64,000 nt of DNA from Takakia lepidozioides (lineage: Eukaryota; Streptophyta; Takakiopsida; Takakiales; Takakiaceae), in contig CM060732.1 of assembly GCA_030704615.1 (NCBI GenBank), forward strand, positions 33,895,053-33,959,052, in the 5' to 3' direction. A program made the translations under genes and the position numbers. The notes below the pieces were generated by a model, which was not told where the DNA came from, searched no databases, and worked only from the letters and a program-made list of their open reading frames with translations. Positions 35,561-53,094 of the stretch are shown piece by piece; within the stretch, counting starts at the first letter, position 1; each line of letters starts with the position of its first letter.

Positions 35561-37547
35561 AACAGTTACTTACTTTGTGAGGGGACACTCTGATAGGGTA
35601 ACTTACCTTGATTAAGACAATGACTTCGGGATTTCCAGATAACCTCTACAAAGCCCTTCACACAAGCATCAACTTGCTCTGTGTGAGCTGCAGCTTGCGA
35701 GAGAAAGCTCTGTAGTTAGGAATAGAGACATTACTTCAGAGCTCCTATAGCCCCATGGACTGTGAATGGGCTCACTCACTCTACACAATCAATCTAGCTG
35801 CCAGTGAGGGAAACAAGGTGGTCACTTCCAGACTGGGAAGAGGATAGTCAACCTCTCAGGGTGATGAGCTCTGCAGGAGATTCCTGCTATGGCAGGATGC
35901 TAGAGTGACTGGTTCAAAGGACAATCTGCCACAAGATTTTATACCTTATAAGGTACACTGCCTTCCTGAAAGGAGCATTGTGAGGATGTATAACGACAGG
36001 GTGGACTGGAAACAGGCACCCTAGAGTCAATTTTCTAGTCATCCTAGCAGAGAACTTTAAGTGTCTGGGTCTATGGACTAAAAACCCTACCAACATACCC
36101 TACCAACATCACAGCAGACCCAAACAAAATGAAATCTCAGCTTGAAATCACAGGAGATAGTACTTGATCTATGAAGAGGACTACAAACTCCTAGACTGGG
36201 AGATGAATACACAAATAAACATACCATTTATAACCAAATAGTACTTGTGAATTCGAATTGTGTGAATTTAAGGTTTTGCTACTCTCAATACACAAATGAT
36301 GTACTTGCAAATGCCAACACTACAATGTTCACCAAGCAGGACCCAAGCAGGCACCAGCTTAGACACATACCAATCTTCCACATTCTGGCTCTTTGTAAAA
36401 TATCTGTGGGATCCACCTTGGGAGATACACCACCTCTGGCAAATCTGAACCACATGCAGGGCCTCGCCTGCAGCTCCGAAGCACCTGCAGTTCAGATCCC
36501 AGTTCCCTATTGCCTTACTTGTGTGGACAATGCCTCTTCACTGATGTTTCGTATTATCAAGATCAGCCTAAATCATCCTCCTGATGGAGTTCAAGCACAA
36601 TGAAACTCTTTGTCCTGCCAAGAACAATGATTGCTGCAATAAGTTTCTTTCTCAAGATGTGGCTAAGATGTCAGATGTGCTCAAAGTATTTGACGAGAGT
36701 AAGGGGGTTTCTCCATACAACCTGACATTACAAAACCATTATTGCAGTTGCAACCAACAATATAATTGCAAGGGCTGAAGAGCGGCATCCTCTCCTGAGA
36801 ATTCCTAGATCTATGGGTGGTAGTCTGTGTGTGTAGATCTCTACCTCCATTGCCAAACTGATAGTGGCCCTTTCTACTCTACCTCGACACATGTATACTT
36901 TCGGTCACTCCACCTCTCATTTGCTCTCCGCCCTCTATCCTACCACTCTTGTTTCTGAGTCTGCAGAAAGGCAGTAGGGCAGTCTGAGGAAGAACTGCTT
37001 CACACACCTGTAGTCAATTGGGTGTGTCAGCCACCTCCCAAGACAAGAACCAAGTTTGCATCCGAATTTTGTTGTGAGTGATGCTTCTCAAGTGAAGCTC
37101 TGCAGGCTCCCCATTCTACTCCTATAACCTCTCTAGGCACTCTTAACATCTTCCACGCCAGCTCAAAGTGTTTTGCCAGTTAACCAAACACCTAGTTGCA
37201 TTTCTATCCTTCATACATTCATGCCCTGGGTGGCCTCTACCCTTGGTCTCCAAGGTGACATTTAAAAAGCAGGGAGCACTGCTTGTAAGTTGGCAAGGAC
37301 ATGAGACGGAAGGAAGACAAAAGGGTAGTAATAAAAGCAGTGGGAGTTGGGATCCACTAATCAATTCTGGGATCTACTCTACCATGTTCCACGAAAGCAG
37401 GTAAACAGTAGGTCCCTGGTTACATGCTAGCCATGTGCCATTGTCAATTCATATCCCGCCTAGCCTCACCAAATGCTCCAGATATGTATAGTCGTCCCAT
37501 GAATCTCGTGTAAGTCAGGCTACCTGGGAATGGGAGTGGTTGAAACT

Positions 37548-42564
<5,017 letters not shown>

Positions 42565-43900
42565 ATGCCCCCAAATAGTCTCAGTTTCCTATTACGGGGC
42601 TATCATAACAATTCCAGGTTTAAAATAAACTCAACCTATGTGCCTCTTTCAAGCCACACCTCGTAATGATTCATATATACTTCCCCCAATCACAGGCCGA
42701 ATGATCCCCAGAGTCAGATCGGATTTAATAGTGGACTAGCATCAACAAACCACCGCCCGCCCTAACTCTTCAGATCAGGAAGAAGACAGGGGGGCTCTCT
42801 GGGACGAAAGAGAACTTGATCAAGGACAAGTAAATGTGAGTGATAAAATGAAACGAGCAATGTGCTCTGCACAAGAACCGAGCCCACCCATCAAGGAGTC
42901 AGGGGGGCACGGAGTTTAAGAAGCTGAAGAGCCATAGACTGAGAGCAAACGTTTCAACCTAGAATTTTCCTACCACTCAGAAAAATCGCTATAAATAGCG
43001 GCCATGCTGCTGACCTTCTGTGGCGTGTCAGCTGCGTGCATTCTCTTCTTTTCACTCTCTGACTTTAGAAGTACTGATTGAACAGACGTGTCAATACTGC
43101 TGATACCAGTGGACTGTCTGTCCTCCTTTGGAAGTGAAAACGATCCTGAAATATTGGAGCTAATCCGTGTCCACCGTCGGTACCAGTGTCGAAAGCCTTC
43201 CAAAAGGCCACCTCCCATGTGCTGCCTCGGGCCCCCCGTTCCCCCTCCCCCACACGACCCTGCTCTCCTCAAGCTCCCCCTCCCACTCTCCCATAAAAAC
43301 ACAATCACTTTACACTTCCACTGGAACAGCCTACCACCTCCACCCCTCCACCCAACGCAAACCAAGCCCGATTCTTCCCTACACCTCAAGGTCACCCCAA
43401 GCCCCCACGTTTGCAGGATGTCTCATACCATGCATTCTGAGAAAATGCATTGTAACCCTAGCGTGCACAGCCTCCAAAGACTAACTTGAAATTGTCAATG
43501 AATCCACATTGGCCACATCGACTGGCCCTCAGTAGAAAAGCTGAACACCAAAGCCTTCCGCTTCATCAAAGCTGGCCTACTGTGAACGATGCCTGCATGC
43601 TGCACTCCGTCTGACAGCAATGCTCCCAAGATCCCAACCCCTGTCTGTGCATGGATCGCATGCCTGCTCCACCGCCCTGCTGTCCTTGCCCCCCCTCTTC
43701 CAGGGCCCCTTCCCGAACCTCTTTCCAAACCTACCTTCGAGCCCCTACCTCGTTCGTCAGAGCTCCGACCTACCCCCGAACCTCCACCACGAGCTGTCCC
43801 TAGCCTGGTCAGCCCTAGATTCCACCTCCTGACCGGATTTGACAGTTGCATTATTTGGCGAGCCTTTTGACCCGTTCTCCCCCTCCCGTTGTCGGTCCTA
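42565..43900. other. Upstream region of the MAP kinase gene
   Basis: Probable 5' UTR and promoter. 43,190-43,830 is strongly C-rich on plus (G-rich on the gene strand). The open frames here on both strands are proline- or glycine-rich compositional artefacts with no domain. Confidence 0.5.
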
Positions 43901-45100
43901 TATCTCTTCATTTATTTTTTATTTTTTAAAGAACAGGAGACATAGGCCTGGAAGAATTTATTGAGTGGTAAAACATTATTATGTTCATTTATTATCGAAT
44001 AAACATTAATAATATTTAAATCAAATTAAGAATACTTCCGACCATGTGAATACAGTCGGCCCTCCTCCATATGTGTTAATCTTTGGGAGTAAGAAAAACT
44101 GTAACACTTAAAGGATTGTAACACTTTAACAGATACAAATTTAGGATCAATGAAAAGTAACATTCATAAAGTTCAGTCTTACATGGGGAGCCCTAAAAAA
44201 GTTCACATTAATAGAACTACGAGAAGGGAAAATCGCCATCACGATTAATGATCTACAGGCACTAGGCACTGAAGGTTGGAAGAAAGTTTCTATACATGTC
44301 TGATGTGAATGTCTCAACATCTCTACACCCTTTGCAAATTTGTCTAACTTGTCTACCAAGTGCATAACATCCGTCGACCTCTGCTGCAAGAAATATGCAA
44401 TTGTTCAAGCTTTCAGCTTTCACTTAATGTTTGTCCACTGGAGTCTCTATTATTAAGCTCCTTTATATATGCCCACTTGAGTTGATCACAGACTTAACTT
44501 GAGTGAATGAAGAGCACTTTAACACATACACATGGTCATTATACAAAGATAGAAGGATACCAGACCACTTCTAGACTTAAGTGGAAGAACAAGTTGCATA
44601 TAGCAATAATTTTTTAATAGTTTATCTTTATATTTTAATCATTTTTTAGTTATTTTTAGTATTCATCTTTTTAGTCATAACCTAAATTAGAATCATTAAA
44701 AATTATATTACTGTACGAATTAAATCAACAGATATTTACTATTATAAATAATTAAAAATAATATTCAAAATTTAACTTTTATACAACCACTCCCTTATAA
44801 CTACACAATGCTCTTAAACATGTAACAATCAAGTATATTATGTATTATATATATATATATATTCAAAAATCTATCACACAACATTCAGTCTCACTTTCAT
44901 TTTCTAAACATCTAAAGATCGGACATGATTCTAATTTTTCCTTTCTACTGTAATTAATTAAGAGAGTCGGACTATAGGCAACATTGTCAAAAACTGCTAA
45001 AGATGTACAGAAATGTTGGAAGAGGCTAAGCGAGATCATGAGACACTTGAAAACTCTAAAAGCAAAGAATATTTCCTAAGGGAAATAGAAAAAAATATGA
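43900..45100. other. AT-rich region without recognisable genes
   Basis: Near 43,928 a short phrase is shared with the LINE-like 3' end at 21.5 kb. ATACAGTCGGCCCTCC near 44,051 recurs inverted near 62,060. Otherwise I see only AT-rich sequence and a dinucleotide AT run near 44,855. Confidence 0.5.
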
Positions 45101-45103
45101 ACT

Positions 45104-47120
45104 ACTATAATAAATGTATCAACTTTGGTTATTATATTTATGAATCACATATACTATTTATTGGTATGTACCGACAAAATTGGTAGGTTGTTATCATTTA
45201 TTATAATTAAAACAAAACTTTATTTTCGATAAACGTTCATACATTAATTCGTAATGCACCGACATCTTTTTTTGAAATAAACCTTTACGTGTTAGTACCT
45301 ATGTTAAAAATAGAAAAATAGTAAGATATATATTATTATTTATAACTGCCCTTAGGACTCCTTAGGACTGCCTAAGGAGTCCTAAGAGGGGGAAAATGGA
45401 AATATATACATTATTATTTATAATTTCCTTTAAGACACCTAAGAGGGGGAAAATACAAATATATATGTGACTATTTATAATTACCCTTAGGACTTCTTAG
45501 GACAGTCCTAAAAAATCCTAAGAGGAAAAAAATGGAAAGACATAAATATTTGCCCTTAAGACCTGTTTAGGCAGCCTAAGGGGTTATAAGAAGGGGAGAA
45601 TGGAAACATATAAATTATTATCTATAATTACCCTTAGTAAGAAGGAAAAAATTGAAAGATGTAAATTATTATTTATAATTGCCCTTAGGACTCCTTAGAG
45701 CGGCCCTAAAGAGTCCTAAGAGGGAAAAATAAAAATTTATAAATTATATGAAAATAAAAACATACACATTATTATTTATAATTACCAGTCCTAAGGAGTC
45801 ATAAGAGGAGAAAAATGGAAAGACATAAATAATTGCCCTTAAGACCCATTTAGGCAACCTAATGAGCTATAAAAGGGGGAAAATGGAAACATATAATTAT
45901 TATCTATAATTGCCCTTGGGACTCCTTAGGACTGCCCTAAGGCTTCATAAGAGGGGAAAACGGAAATATATAAACTATTATTTATAATTACCCTTAGGAC
46001 TCCTTAGGACTGCCATAAGGAGTCCTAAGAGAGGGGAAAATAAAAAACGTATAAATTATTATTTATAATTACCCTTAGGGCTTCATAGGACAGTCCTAAG
46101 GAGTCCTAAGATGAGGAAAAATGGAAAGACATAAATAATTGTAACCTAAAGGGTTATAAGAGGGGGGAAATAGAAACATATAAATTATTATCTACAATTG
46201 CCCATAGGACTTATGACTCCTTAGGGCCGCCCTAAGGAGTCCTAAGAAAGGGAAAATTGAAATATGTAAATTGTTATCTATAATTCCCCTTAGGACTCCT
46301 TAGGGCGACCCTAATGAGTCCTAAGAGGGGGAAAATGAAAATATATAAATTATTATTTATAATTACCCTTAGGACTACTTTAGGCCGCCCTAAAGAGTCC
46401 TAAGAGGGGAGAAAGTAAAAACATATAAATTATTATTTATAATTATCCTTGTGACTTCTTAGGACAGTCCTAAGGAATCCTAAGAGGAGAAAAATATTAA
46501 GACATAAATAAATGCCATTAAGACTGGTTTCGGCAACCTAAGGGGAGGACAATAGAAACATATAAATTATTATCTATAATTGCCTTTAGGACTCCTTGGG
46601 GCCACCCTATGGAGTCCTAAGAAGGGGAAAATTGAAAGATGTAAATTATTACTTATAATTACCCTTATGACTCCTTAGGGCGCCCCTAATGAGTCCTAAG
46701 AGTGGGAAAATAAAATGATATAAATTATTATTTATATTAGCCTCCTAAGAGGAGGGAAAATGGAAAGATGTATTTTGTTCTTTATAATTGCCTTAGGACT
46801 CCTTAGGGCGGCCCTAAGGTGTCGTAAGAGGGGAAAATATAAAGATGTAAATTGTTATTTTTGATGGCTCTTAGGACTCTTTAAGGCAGCCCTAAGGAGT
46901 CCTAAGGGAATTTTTTAAAAAAAAAGTATTATAATAAATGTATCAACTTTGATCATTACATTTAAGAATCACATGTACTATTTACTGGTATGTACCGACA
47001 AAATTTGTAGGTGACACCATTTATTACAATTAAAACAAGATTTTGTATAAACGTTCATACATCTATTTGTAATGCGCCGACATCTATTTTTAAATAAACC
47101 TTCATGAGTTAGTACCTATT
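45104..47120. repeat. Palindromic minisatellite flanked by ~200-bp direct repeats
   Basis: About twenty units of 70-95 bp lie at 45,345-46,915, each centred on a palindrome CTTAGGACTCCTTAGG..CCTAAGGAGTCCTAAG with a linker AGAGGGGGAAAATGGAAA and ATATAAATTATTATTTATAATTAC. The array is flanked by direct repeats at about 45,104-45,305 and 46,927-47,120, which share TAATAAATGTATCAACTTT, GGTATGTACCGACAAAATT and GTTAGTACCTAT. The whole could be a small LTR-like or satellite-expanded element. No coding capacity. Confidence 0.88.
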
Positions 47121-47219
47121 CAAAAAGTGTGTGGAATAAGGTTAATAAATAACAACTTTTCATTCTGTTTTCATCAATTATTTTATTTTTCATTCATTCT
47201 TTTTAGACTGTACCTCATT

Positions 47220-48295
47220 TTTTCCCCTATAAGTATAGAAAACGATGATCATTTTCTTCTCTTTTTGCCATAAGTTGTTTGCAGACAATAGAAGTGTCTC
47301 TTAGTTTTGCCCTTTTACCTTTGTTTCTCTGTTTCTTCTTTGTTTCTGTTGCTTGTTTATGTTTCTCTGTTCTTTCGGTTATTTGGCAACGTTTCTTAGT
47401 TCTTCTCAGTAGTTTCATTTGTCTTTGTTCTTCAGTTTTGGTTCTCTGTTTATGTTTCTTTGAAACCTCTATAAGTATGCAGAACGAAGATCATTTCCTT
47501 CACTTTCTTCTACAAGCAAGCTTTTTGTATAGAATAGAACTGTTCTGCTCATTTGCCTTCGTTTGTGTTTTTTCTTTGCTTCTGTTGTTTGTTTATGTTT
47601 CTTTGTTCTTTAGAACCGTCTCTTAGTTATTCTCAGTAGCCTTCATTTGTTTTTTTCTTTCATTTTCTGTTCTTTGTTTATGTTTCTTTCTGATCTCTGT
47701 TCTTTGTATTTCTGTGTGAGTTGTTCAGTGGAATAGAACTTTCTATTCGTTCATTCTCTTTCGTTTTGTTTTCTTTCCTCTTTGTTTGTGTTTCTTCTTT
47801 TGTTTTGTTGTTTGTTTATGTTGCTTTGTTCTTTCAGTTCTGTGGCAAAATAAACTGTCTCCTAGTTCTAATTCTGAGTAGCCTTCATTTGTTTTTTTCC
47901 TTCGCTTTTTGTTCTTTGTTTATGTTTCTTTCCGATCTCTATTCTTTGTATTTATATATGAGTTATACAGCAAAATAGAACTTTCCATTCTTTCTTTCTC
48001 TTTGTTCTTTCTCTTTCGTTTTGTTTCTTTCCTCTTCGTTTGTCTTTCTTCTTTGCTTCTGTTGTTTGTTTATGTTGCTTTGTTCTTTCGGTTCTGTAGC
48101 AAAATAGAACTGTCTCCTAATTTTTCTTAATAGCCTTCATTTGTTTTTTTCTTTCACTTTCTGTCTTTGTTTATGTTTATTTCTAATCTCTGTTCTTTGT
48201 ATTTCTGTATGAGTTGCTTAGCGGAATAGAATTTTCCCTTCTTTCTTTCTCTTCATTTTTTCCCTCCGTTCTTTCTCTTTCGTTTCGTTCATATT
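47220..48295. repeat. Pyrimidine-rich tandem repeat, ~250-bp units
   Basis: Repeated blocks contain TTTGCTTCTGTTGTTTGTTTATG, TTGTTCTTTCGGTTCTGTAGC, AAAATAGAACTGTCTCCTAG and TAGCCTTCATTTGTTTTTTTC. About four units are visible. The open frames rich in Phe, Leu and Ser across it are compositional. Confidence 0.85.
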
Positions 48296-49168
48296 AGACA
48301 CACTATCAGATAACTACCAAAAACACTATCTTATATTTCCAAGAAATCATCAAAATTCATTACACTGTGGTTATGCCACTTGAATGTTATATCATAATCT
48401 ATAGTATATATGATATTCAAGCATGATATCAATATAGTATATACAACTTAGAGATTATAAATATTTAACTATAATCATAATTATATATATATTAAAATAT
48501 AGTATAAATAAGTATATAAAAACCGAATATTTATATTATATTAAGTAAATAAATTTAATAATAAATATATGTATTTTAAAATATAGCTACAACCTAACCA
48601 CGTCACTACCTAGATCAACTATCATTCTATCCATCAACCAGTCAATTATCATTCCATCCGTTATCATAAATCAAATTATCAGTTACAATCATGTGTTATT
48701 TTTACTTACTACATAATTATTTATTCATATCACTTTATATCTTATCATTATATTTTCATATTTTAAATTTAAAATCTTAAAAATTTATATTATTTCTATA
48801 AATGAACATACTAAAATTATTAGTTTATTAATATTATTTATTTAAAAGAACTAAAATTATAATATATTTATTTATTTAAACATAATACTATATATTATAT
48901 ATATAAGAATAAATATATTATCAATTTATATCATGCTTTCAATTTCAGATTCATCATTCCAATTTAAATCTAATCAATCAAGTTATCTATCATATTACAT
49001 CTCAAAAACTTCAAAGATTTCAAATATACTATTTATATTAACGAATTTATTTTTAAAATAATAATTAAAAATGGATATAATAATATAATATGTATTAAAT
49101 AATTAAAATATAAATCAATATAGAATATAATAGAAAATGTATAATACTATATTCTATCATGTTCTCAA
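48296..49168. other. Very AT-rich sequence hosting the retrotransposon insertion
   Basis: No gene. A stretch near 48,940-49,010 (TTCAGATT..TATCATATTACAT) resembles sequence just right of the retrotransposon at 60,990-61,055. The element may therefore sit inside an AT-rich local repeat. Confidence 0.55.
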
Positions 49169-49254
49169 TGTCGTGCGCATACATATCGCTACACAACTAC
49201 ATCGCTGTCCAAACCACACCACACATATATGCACAATAAAGTAGTCTGCCACAA
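49169..49254 (-). repeat. Extra 86-bp copy of the LTR start, outside the 3' LTR
   Basis: Identical to 49,611-49,696. It begins on minus with TTGTGGCAGACTAC directly after the LTR end TTATCA and stops after GCGCACGACA, where AT-rich host DNA begins. It looks like an LTR-LTR junction with one extra T between CA and TG. Confidence 0.85.
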
Positions 49255-49695
49255 TGATAAGAAAACTAGAAAACACACTGCTCACACCAGAAACAACATG
49301 AATCCATCGCTATCACTCTTTAAAACAGAAGTCGAGCCAGGGCACCCCAAGCTATGGGGACTCCACTCCACAACAACCTACACTCCCATCATAAGCACAC
49401 TCAAATCTAAACGCATGAAGGAGCTCGGTCGCGCAGGCTCAACTCGAGAGAGATGATCTGTGCGACTGCCGCTCTCGTGAAGATAAGACGGACCAGGTGT
49501 CAAACTAAACTTGACACCTGATTTAACACTTGACCTAAATCCAAGTGTTAAATACAAATAACTAGTTTTATTCTAGCTGTTTTCACACTGTGCTTATTTA
49601 ACTTGACAGCTGTCGTGCGCATACATATCGCTACACAACTACATCGCTGTCCAAACCACACCACACATATATGCACAATAAAGTAGTCTGCCACA
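49255..49695 (-). repeat. 3' LTR (441 bp)
   Basis: On minus it starts TGTGGCAGAC, next to the polypurine tract, and ends TTCTTATCA. Its last 354 bp (49,255-49,608) match the right-hand LTR. It contains the palindrome GACAGCTGTC near its 86th base, and the segment AGATCATCTCTCTCGAG that is complementary to the primer-binding site. Confidence 0.8.
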
Positions 49696-49710
49696 ATCGC
49701 CCCCCTAGCT
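49696..49710 (-). other. Polypurine tract
   Basis: On minus AGCTAGGGGGGCGAT immediately precedes the LTR start TGTGG. A G6 run right before TG is the normal position of the plus-strand primer and fixes the LTR start used here. Confidence 0.65.
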
Positions 49711-49955
49711 GGTGGATAGGTCCATCTACCTCCAGATAGCTACAAGATGTAATAGCCACAACCGTACTAAGTCCTCTATCACTGTCCCTATTGTACTCAA
49801 ATTCTATAGACCAAGGGGCCGGGTACAAGAGTAGCCCCATCGTTAGTCGCCGTCTTGCAATCTGTGAACTTGAGCCAGGATCTCGTGTGTTCAAGGTCTC
49901 CTAGTAGCTGGGCCTTGCGTTTCTTGTTAGCCTTCCATGGTTGTATCCACTCCTA

Positions 49956-51290
49956 CTATCCAATGCAATGTGAACATAACCAATCCCCATCTGGAACCAT
50001 CTCAAGAGGTGAAGTCGAGCATCCCATATGCCAACCTTTAGAGCATCGATCGCACACCAGCATGGTGGCTGCCCCTTTAGCAGACCCACACAACATGCAC
50101 CTCAAACCTGCAGATACCACTGCCAGGTTTGGGTCAATTCTGCCATCGACATTCGGAAGGTGACATGGCGCACAATTACGCACATGGTCCTTCCAAGTTA
50201 TGCCATCCCGACCCTCCAAGACCAAGACGCCTGAGAGCAAGACCTCTCGAACCCTCAAAATAACACGTCCTGCAGTCACATCCAGGGTCGTAGGAGCAGT
50301 CTGCTGCAGATAGACATAGTCACCAGGGTTGAATCTCCGAACCCCAGGACGATAGCCCCCACCACGTATGGTAGCATACCTCAACATATCACGGTGTTGT
50401 GCAATGGCAAAGTTCTCGAAAGCCATGGGCATGACTCTCTTGAACAACTCTGCACGCTGCTCACATGCACGTGCCCACACGTCCGGATCGTCAATGTTAA
50501 GAATTGTAGCAGCTTCTCTGCGAATGGATGTAGGCAAATCAGGCTCTCGGCCAAAGAGAAGAAAGTATGGTGAGAAGGAGGCAAGTGATGCTTGCTTGCT
50601 GAACCTGTAGCCCATGGCTAACCAGGATAACTGAAGGTCCCAATCTCCTAGGTGTCCCTTCTGCAAGCCATACTTGCGCAAACCCCTCTTTACTGTCTGA
50701 ACAACTCTCTCTGCCAAGCCATCGGCCTCAGGATGATCCCGAGAAGTGGTGCGGTGGTCTATCAAGGCCTTGTCACACAATGCCTGAAACTCCCCCAAGA
50801 ACTCTCTCCCTTGGTCCGTGAGTACCTCAGCTGGAGCACCGAATCGGCTAAGCACACAATCCAAGAATGCATACGCAGCTCCCTCACTAGCCTTATCAGG
50901 CAATGGAACCAATTCAATCCACTTGGAGAAGTGCTCCACCATCACCAACACGTACTTGTTGTGGCGCATGGTCAGTGACAACGGCCCTGCGAAGTCAAGA
51001 CTCCACCTGTAGCCCAATCCCATGATCGGAAGAGGGTGCAATTGTGGAGTAGGGGCGTTGAATGAAGCACGCACCCTGTCACACACCATGCACCTAGCCA
51101 CAAATTGTTGCACCTCTGTGTGCATACCACGCCACCAATACTGCCCCTGCAGTAGACTATGAGTCCGTCGCACCCCAAAATGCCCCAACTCCTCATGGGC
51201 ATGGCGCACTAACCGTGCCCGCTGTGTTGGGTGAGGCACAATCCTCACTCGACCATCCTCCCACACTCGGAGCAGGTGTGTCCCCTCCTA
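49956..51290 (-). pseudogene. Integrase with C-terminal PHD finger
   Basis: Residue numbers refer to the 436-residue frame 51,263-49,956. The zinc-binding domain has H24/H29 and C59/C62. The catalytic D91 (SLDFAG), D151 (LTDQGREF) and E186 (DGLAERVVQ) are all present. A C-terminal region with NPGDYVYL follows. At the end is a PHD finger with exact C4HC3 spacing: C390, C393, C405, C408, H413, C416, C431, C434. PHD fingers typically read histone H3 tails, so it may steer integration as chromodomains do in chromoviruses; that role is inferred. The domain itself is open from 51,287 to the stop at 49,956 and is the best-preserved part of pol. A TAG at 51,288-51,290 (probably from CAG) separates it from RNase H. 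Confidence 0.9.
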
Positions 51291-52152
51291 CTTGAACCTC
51301 TTGGCTCGTTGTAGGATCCGATCCCTCTCCTTGGCAGTCACAGTGGCTGCCGTGTCTCCAGTGCGGAGGTAGTCCAACACAACTGAATCCTCATGTATAT
51401 CTTTGGCGCCACCTTGCTCATTGCTGGCCTCAGGGTCCTCAGACACTTGATCTACAGTCATCCCTGTTGCAGGTCCAACCTGGCCTTCCGCTGCCAAGAT
51501 ACACAAAAATGCAGATGCATGCCATCCGGGCACCATCTCCTCGTCCGTCTCACCATGCCATCGAGCTCCAGTGTCATCCTGCTGGCTCGTGCATGGATTG
51601 CGACTCAACCCATCTGCATTGCGATTGACCAAACCCGGTCGATGCACCACCTGGAAAGTCATACTCTTGAAGGATGAGTGCCCACCGTGCAAGCTTCCCC
51701 GTAAGCTTGTCTGACTCCATCAACCACTTGAGTGGTTGGTGATCCGTGACAAGGGTGAAGAGATTGCCATATAGATAGCACCTGAAGTGTGCCACGGCCC
51801 ACACTGCAGCTAAGCATTCTCCCTCATATGAGTTATACTTAGACTCTGCAGCATTGTTCGAGCGGCTAGCATAAGCCACTACGAACTCTCTTCCTTCATC
51901 ATCCATCTGTGTGAGCACCGCTCCAAGCCCCAGCATGCTCCAATCTGTATGCAGCTGAAAAGGACGCCCCTTGATAGGTCGTCTCAAGATGGGCGCCGAG
52001 GTCAACCTCGCCTTGAGCTCTTGAAAAGCTTGTTCTTGCTCATCTTCCCACTGCCACTCCTGGTCCACCTTGGTCAGCTTGGTTAGAGCCTTTGCAATGG
52101 CACTGAATCCCTTAACAAACCGTCTGTAATAGTTTGCTAACCCCATGAAAGC
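51291..52152 (-). pseudogene. RNase H domain and connection to integrase
   Basis: Starting at MGLANYYRRF (52,146), the retroviral-type RNase H residues D68 (HTDWSMLG), E110 (SYEGECLA) and D135 (VTDHQPLKW) are present. An extra C near 51,658 shifts the frame inside the sequence ..LQEYDF|QVVHRPGLVNRNADGLSRNP. The rest continues in another frame to the stop at 51,288. The TDWS variant is shared with a subset of algal and seed-free-plant gypsy elements, as far as I recall. Confidence 0.88.
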
Positions 52153-53094
52153 TCAAACTCGGCTCACATCTGTGGGGCGTGGAACCTGTGCAATGGACTC
52201 TACCTTAGTCTGCTGTACCCCCAATCCTCCAGGATATATCATGTGACCCAGATACTCAATCTGGTTGTGGAAAAACTTGCACTTGCCCAGATGTAACTTC
52301 AATCCGTGCGTCCTTAAGCGCTCAAATACCCCCTGAAGGTGTCTCTCATGCTCCTCCACCGTAGCACTAAAGATGATGATGTCATCTATGTAGCACCGAG
52401 CAAACTCCACCCCTGCTAGAATCCTGTCCATGACTCTTTGAAACTCAGCGGGAGCGTTTTTAAGCCCAAATGGTAAGAACCGCCACTGGTATAGGCAATC
52501 ATTCCCGTGCTCATTGATCCCCCAGAATGCCGTCTTTTGCTTATCCGCCTCCTTGATCGGCAACTGGTGATATCCGGATCGTAAATCCAACGTGCTAAAG
52601 ACCTTGGAATGCCCAATGGCATCAAAGATCTCCTCTGGTGTCGGCATGGCATACCTATCGGACTTGGTCTGACGATTTACAGGCCGGTAATCACCGCACA
52701 TACGTCTCTCCGTCCAATTGCCATAGACATCCTTCTTGGCTGGCATCACTGTGGCTGAAGCATACTCTCCACCAGAGAGCTCCACCAAACCTGCCTCCCA
52801 AAGATCTTGAGTTCTCATCTGAATCAAGGACCTCTCCATGTCACTGTATCTATAGGGTCTCCGAAAGATTGGCGTGTCAGTAGCCAATTCAATGCGAATC
52901 TCTTGACCCTTCAGTGCTCCCAAGTCCTTCAAACTGAAGGCAAAGCAATTCCTGTAAGCCCTCAGGAACCGCCGCATACGTCGTCTCTCTCCTCCGGTGA
53001 CAATGGGTCCAATGTCAGGCTCCCAATTGTCCTCCGTAACTGCAACCTTAAGTCCAGTGGGCTTAGAGGTAGAGGACGCGTCCCGTGGTTGCTA
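52153..53094 (-). pseudogene. Reverse transcriptase
   Basis: The open segment runs from just after a TAG at 53,092-53,094 to a TGA at 52,153-52,155 (probably from CGA: VSRV-stop-AFMGL). The catalytic aspartates are D131 (STLDLRSGYHQ) and the YIDD box at residues 196-199, numbered in the 274-residue frame beginning 52,974. RFLPFGLKNAPAEFQR and IEYLGHMI are typical of Ty3/gypsy. No substitutions of key residues were seen. Confidence 0.92.

Larger units (their letters stand above)
33251..37547. other. Intergenic region between two convergent genes
   Basis: It holds the 3' flanks of the F-box/JmjC gene (plus) and the MAP kinase gene (minus). No further coding exon was recognised. Contents noted separately: an inverted repeat at 34,361-34,504 and one dispersed ~70-bp repeat at 35,486. 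The rest looks like unique or very old repeat sequence. Confidence 0.55.

Noticed and set aside
42970-43911. Proline- or glycine-rich frames upstream of the MAP kinase
   Set aside because: Low-complexity C/G-rich composition open on both strands, with no domain.
47279-48130. Hydrophobic frames resembling membrane proteins
   Set aside because: Translation of a pyrimidine-rich tandem repeat; the Phe/Leu/Ser content is compositional.
49255-49608. LTR taken as only the ~354-bp shared segment
   Set aside because: The polypurine tract lies 87 bp further inside, next to a TG start, so the LTR is more likely 441 bp with the right copy truncated.
49169-49608. LTR taken as TGTC..GACA (shared segment plus outer 86 bp)
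   Set aside because: The termini look good and abut host DNA, but then neither the polypurine tract nor the PBS would adjoin the LTR. Kept as an alternative and mentioned in the circle finding.
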